64,000 bases of DNA from QAMX01 sp964515055. Its GTDB lineage: Bacteria > Bacillota > Clostridia > Oscillospirales > QAMX01. Each line of letters begins with the position of its first letter. Positions within the stretch are counted from its first letter, which is position 1. The notes under the pieces were generated by a model, which ran no database searches, was not told where the DNA came from, and saw only the letters and a program-made list of their open reading frames with translations. Where the stretch lies: contig CAZEUG010000001.1 of the NCBI GenBank assembly GCA_964515055.1, forward strand, positions 62,001 through 126,000, written 5' to 3'. Shown here piece by piece: positions 61,877-64,000 of the stretch. A program made the translations under genes and the position numbers.

Positions 61877-63847
61877 TCAGATCAGCCCTTTTCCGGCCAG
61901 CCCCCATTCGACAAAGATCTCGTTCAGCGGTCGCCCCTCATTGAACATCGTCACGGAAAGTGTCTCGCAGTCCTTCTGGAACGCTTCGCGCATGGTGCAA
62001 AGCTCCTCGCTTGAGTAGCAATCACCGTACAGCTGGCAGATGGCAAAGCGCGGGAAGATGCTCTCCAGATCGATGTGCTTTTTGAGTGTCTGATACCGCT
62101 CCGGATTCTCAGCCGCAAGCGGCTCAATGGCGGCATAGGCCTCATTCAGCAAATCCATCCAGTGGAGCAGTGTGCCAATCGGCCAGTATTTGGTATCGCA
62201 CAGCCAGTTGTAAATTGTTCCGTCGATTTCAGGCCATGTGCTTTCCAGATCGCGCAGGTGAATCTGCAGCTCGTCAAAATACCGGCGCATCGGCGCTGCC
62301 GCATCCTGAAAATAATGGGCAAAGAAATCGTCCGCGATGGATGCAAAGCTGTCGTTTACCGAAAACAGCGCCCGCGAATTGAAGTATTCCTTGAGCTTGC
62401 CAAAGCAGGTGACATTCCCCTGATTGTATTGGCCTTCCGGATAGAGGAAAACGGCGTGATTCTGCTTGGAGAACCGGTAGGTTTCCAGCATTGTGTCGTA
62501 GGAGTTCAGCGGGAACAGGTAGTTCGTGTAGTTGGTTTCGTATAACCAGAGACACATATTGTCAGTCAGAACGCTCCAGCCCTCCAGAACATCGCGGGTT
62601 GGTGCATTGACCTCATCGTAGAAGGAATGACTGTAGCAGGCGGTGATCGGCGCAAGGTACACGCCGACATTTTCGTCACAAACAACGGACTCGTCAATCG
62701 GCTCCCAATGATCCTCGACCCATTCCACCGGCGGCTGCTCCATCTGACGGTATGCAAAGAACAACAGCCGAAGCGCACGTTTCTCCGTGCCGCGGGCTTT
62801 GGCCTGCTCTGCCAGCGCATCCTGTACCAGACGGTTGACGGCGTTCATAAACCGGATGCAGGCGGCGGAATTGGCACCGTGATAATCGGCGCGAACCTGT
62901 TCGCAGGCCGCACAGCCGCAGATCGTATCGTGGTCTTCAATGGTCAGCGCGAGAAACGGGAGATTCGGAAAGGCGTTGGCCGCTTCCAGCACGCGCTCCG
63001 CCGCCTGTTGCACCATAAGCTCCCACTCCGCGGCATCACCGTGCGCCGTGTAGCAGAGCTCGTTGCCCTCCGTCGAATACCAGGCCGGATGCGCTTCCGC
63101 ATACTGCTCCATTGGCAGACAATCCAGGCTGTTGTGCCAGCATGCACCGGCAATCGGAATGAACAGACTGGTGGAGAAATTCATACCGTAGGCCGCTTCC
63201 CAGCTGACGTAGTTGCTCTGATAAAAGTATTCAAAGTCCGGCCGCTCCGCAATCTCAAAATCCGGCAGCGTTTCTGCATGATTGCTGTAGGCTACGGTAT
63301 CCTCTGCATACATTTCATAGCCGATGGCGTGATGTAAAAACGCTATGGCACCCTTCTGCGCACCGGCATCGGATGCGGTGGCAATCAGCACGCTGTTGCC
63401 AACGGAGCGGATAACGTAGCCGGTCAGCCCGAGATCGACCTCCGGCATGGTGAACCCGGCCTGACGGAAGACCTCCGGGCCGTTCAGGACGATGAACCGG
63501 CTGTCGGCGGTGTATGTGACGGCGCTGCTGTCGGAAATCACCGGCAGCGAAACACCGGAAACCTGAAAAATGTGCTGCTGAATCAGCGCAGCGGCCTTCG
63601 CATTTTCAGAGCCGGAGCCGACGACAATGCTGTATTCGGAGGAACCGTCCGTGACAAATGGACGGTCTGTGGGTGTGACGGATACCTGATGCAGCACGTT
63701 GTCTACCGGGTGCGGGGCAGTCGGCGACAACGGATGGTGCGCATCCCTGTTTTCCGGGAGCGGGTCGGCGGCGGGTGCGGCAGGGCTGCACCCGCAGAGC
63801 ATCATACTCAGCGATACCAGCAGACAGGACAGACGTTTCCAATTCAT
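61877..63847 (-). CDS. DUF4838 domain lipoprotein (glycosidase-like)
   Basis: This 656-residue exported protein has a lipoprotein signal with lipobox LCGC (Cys near residue 20) and a DUF4838 catalytic-type region: an N-terminal segment with IVLNGPEVFRQAGF, then a barrel with cysteine-rich THE-like CGCAACEQVRADYHG. DUF4838 proteins are found in polysaccharide-use clusters and are related to GH20/GH67-type folds. The ATG follows AAGGAGG. It is 12 bp downstream of another minus-strand gene that runs off the window. Confidence 0.85.
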   Translation of the reverse strand: MNWKRLSCLLVSLSMMLCGCSPAAPAADPLPENRDAHHPLSPTAPHPVDNVLHQVSVTPTDRPFVTDGSSEYSIVVGSGSENAKAAALIQQHIFQVSGVSLPVISDSSAVTYTADSRFIVLNGPEVFRQAGFTMPEVDLGLTGYVIRSVGNSVLIATASDAGAQKGAIAFLHHAIGYEMYAEDTVAYSNHAETLPDFEIAERPDFEYFYQSNYVSWEAAYGMNFSTSLFIPIAGACWHNSLDCLPMEQYAEAHPAWYSTEGNELCYTAHGDAAEWELMVQQAAERVLEAANAFPNLPFLALTIEDHDTICGCAACEQVRADYHGANSAACIRFMNAVNRLVQDALAEQAKARGTEKRALRLLFFAYRQMEQPPVEWVEDHWEPIDESVVCDENVGVYLAPITACYSHSFYDEVNAPTRDVLEGWSVLTDNMCLWLYETNYTNYLFPLNSYDTMLETYRFSKQNHAVFLYPEGQYNQGNVTCFGKLKEYFNSRALFSVNDSFASIADDFFAHYFQDAAAPMRRYFDELQIHLRDLESTWPEIDGTIYNWLCDTKYWPIGTLLHWMDLLNEAYAAIEPLAAENPERYQTLKKHIDLESIFPRFAICQLYGDCYSSEELCTMREAFQKDCETLSVTMFNEGRPLNEIFVEWGLAGKGLI

Positions 63848-63859
63848 ATAAAAACCTCC

Positions 63860-64000
63860 TTATGGTTCCACCGTGACAGGGTGGCGCATCAGATTGATAT
63901 TTCCAAATGCATCATAGGCGACCAGACGGATTTCGTAAACGCCCGGCAGCTCGGCCACAACGGCGTTGCTGTCTGAAGGCAGCTCGACCAGCTGTCCGTC
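63860..64000 (-). CDS. C-terminal end of an Ig/fibronectin-like protein (partial)
   Basis: The last 46 codons of a gene enter from the right edge and end at TAA 63862-63860. The visible residues (VVAELPGVYEIRLVAYDAFGN) look like the last beta-strands of an Ig- or fibronectin-like domain. The stop overlaps no other gene, and the DUF4838 lipoprotein begins 12 bp later with a strong ribosome site, so both belong to one operon. Nothing more can be said of its function. Confidence 0.7.
   Translation of the reverse strand, partial: DGQLVELPSDSNAVVAELPGVYEIRLVAYDAFGNINLMRHPVTVEP

Overview
This is a GC-rich chromosomal window that reads as an endospore-forming anaerobic clostridium, probably of the gut Oscillospirales/Ruminococcaceae type. 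That placement is inferred from gene content, not from a search. The supporting genes are a full-length pro-sigma-K, a SpoVB-type flippase, WhiA, Mini-ribonuclease III, HelD, DivIVA, a T-box leader, Feo iron uptake and several iron-sulfur proteins. Many promoters match the sigma-A consensus with exactly 17-bp spacers. I saw no prophage, transposase, CRISPR array, tRNA or rRNA.

Layout. 1-3134: glycan-related genes (a sulfatase cut by the window edge and two Gfo/Idh/MocA oxidoreductases). 3084-4797: an exact 857-bp tandem duplication that leaves a truncated yggS copy ahead of the intact gene. 4288-19674: a dense plus-strand housekeeping run of yggS, an RNHCP-domain gene, a class A PBP, murB, whiA, dnaE, then (new promoter) dnaB, tilS, hpt, ftsH and a RluA-type pseudouridine synthase. 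19753-20190: the remnant of a sigma factor gene. 20204-24352 (minus): divIVA, a small HMA protein and the feoA-feoA-feoB-cysteine-rich-peptide operon, preceded by a strong promoter and three TTAG-N6-CTAA inverted repeats. 24703-26958 (minus): a GH95-type glycosidase, divergent from helD-mrnC.

29873-43759: a SLOG/DUF1273 protein, a DHHW lipoprotein, a T-box-controlled Lrp regulator and aminotransferase, a DUF362 ferredoxin-like protein, ispE, rpmB, a helical-bundle protein, sigK, then on the minus strand an HtrA protease, a two-component system and a DUF951 protein, followed by an S1-like protein and a family 4 uracil-DNA glycosylase. 43892-48203 (minus): leuA, cimA and an iron-sulfur aldo/keto reductase, a branched-chain amino acid block. 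48412-51293: a glycosyltransferase and an O-antigen ligase-like polymerase, interrupted by a second tandem duplication (315 bp, one mismatch). 51482-57792: metA (predicted acetyl-CoA type), an M3 peptidase, cysK, an alpha/beta hydrolase and the SpoVB-like flippase. 57807-61755 (minus): a zinc-type dehydrogenase and the trkA-trkH potassium system. 61877-64000 (minus): a DUF4838 lipoprotein and the tail of another exported or adhesive protein.

I found no clearly new multi-gene system. The most unusual signals are the two tandem duplications with almost no junction homology (real rearrangements or assembly artefacts), the three-site putative iron operator, the T-box in front of an Lrp/aminotransferase pair, and the sigma factor remnant fused out of frame to another coding tail.
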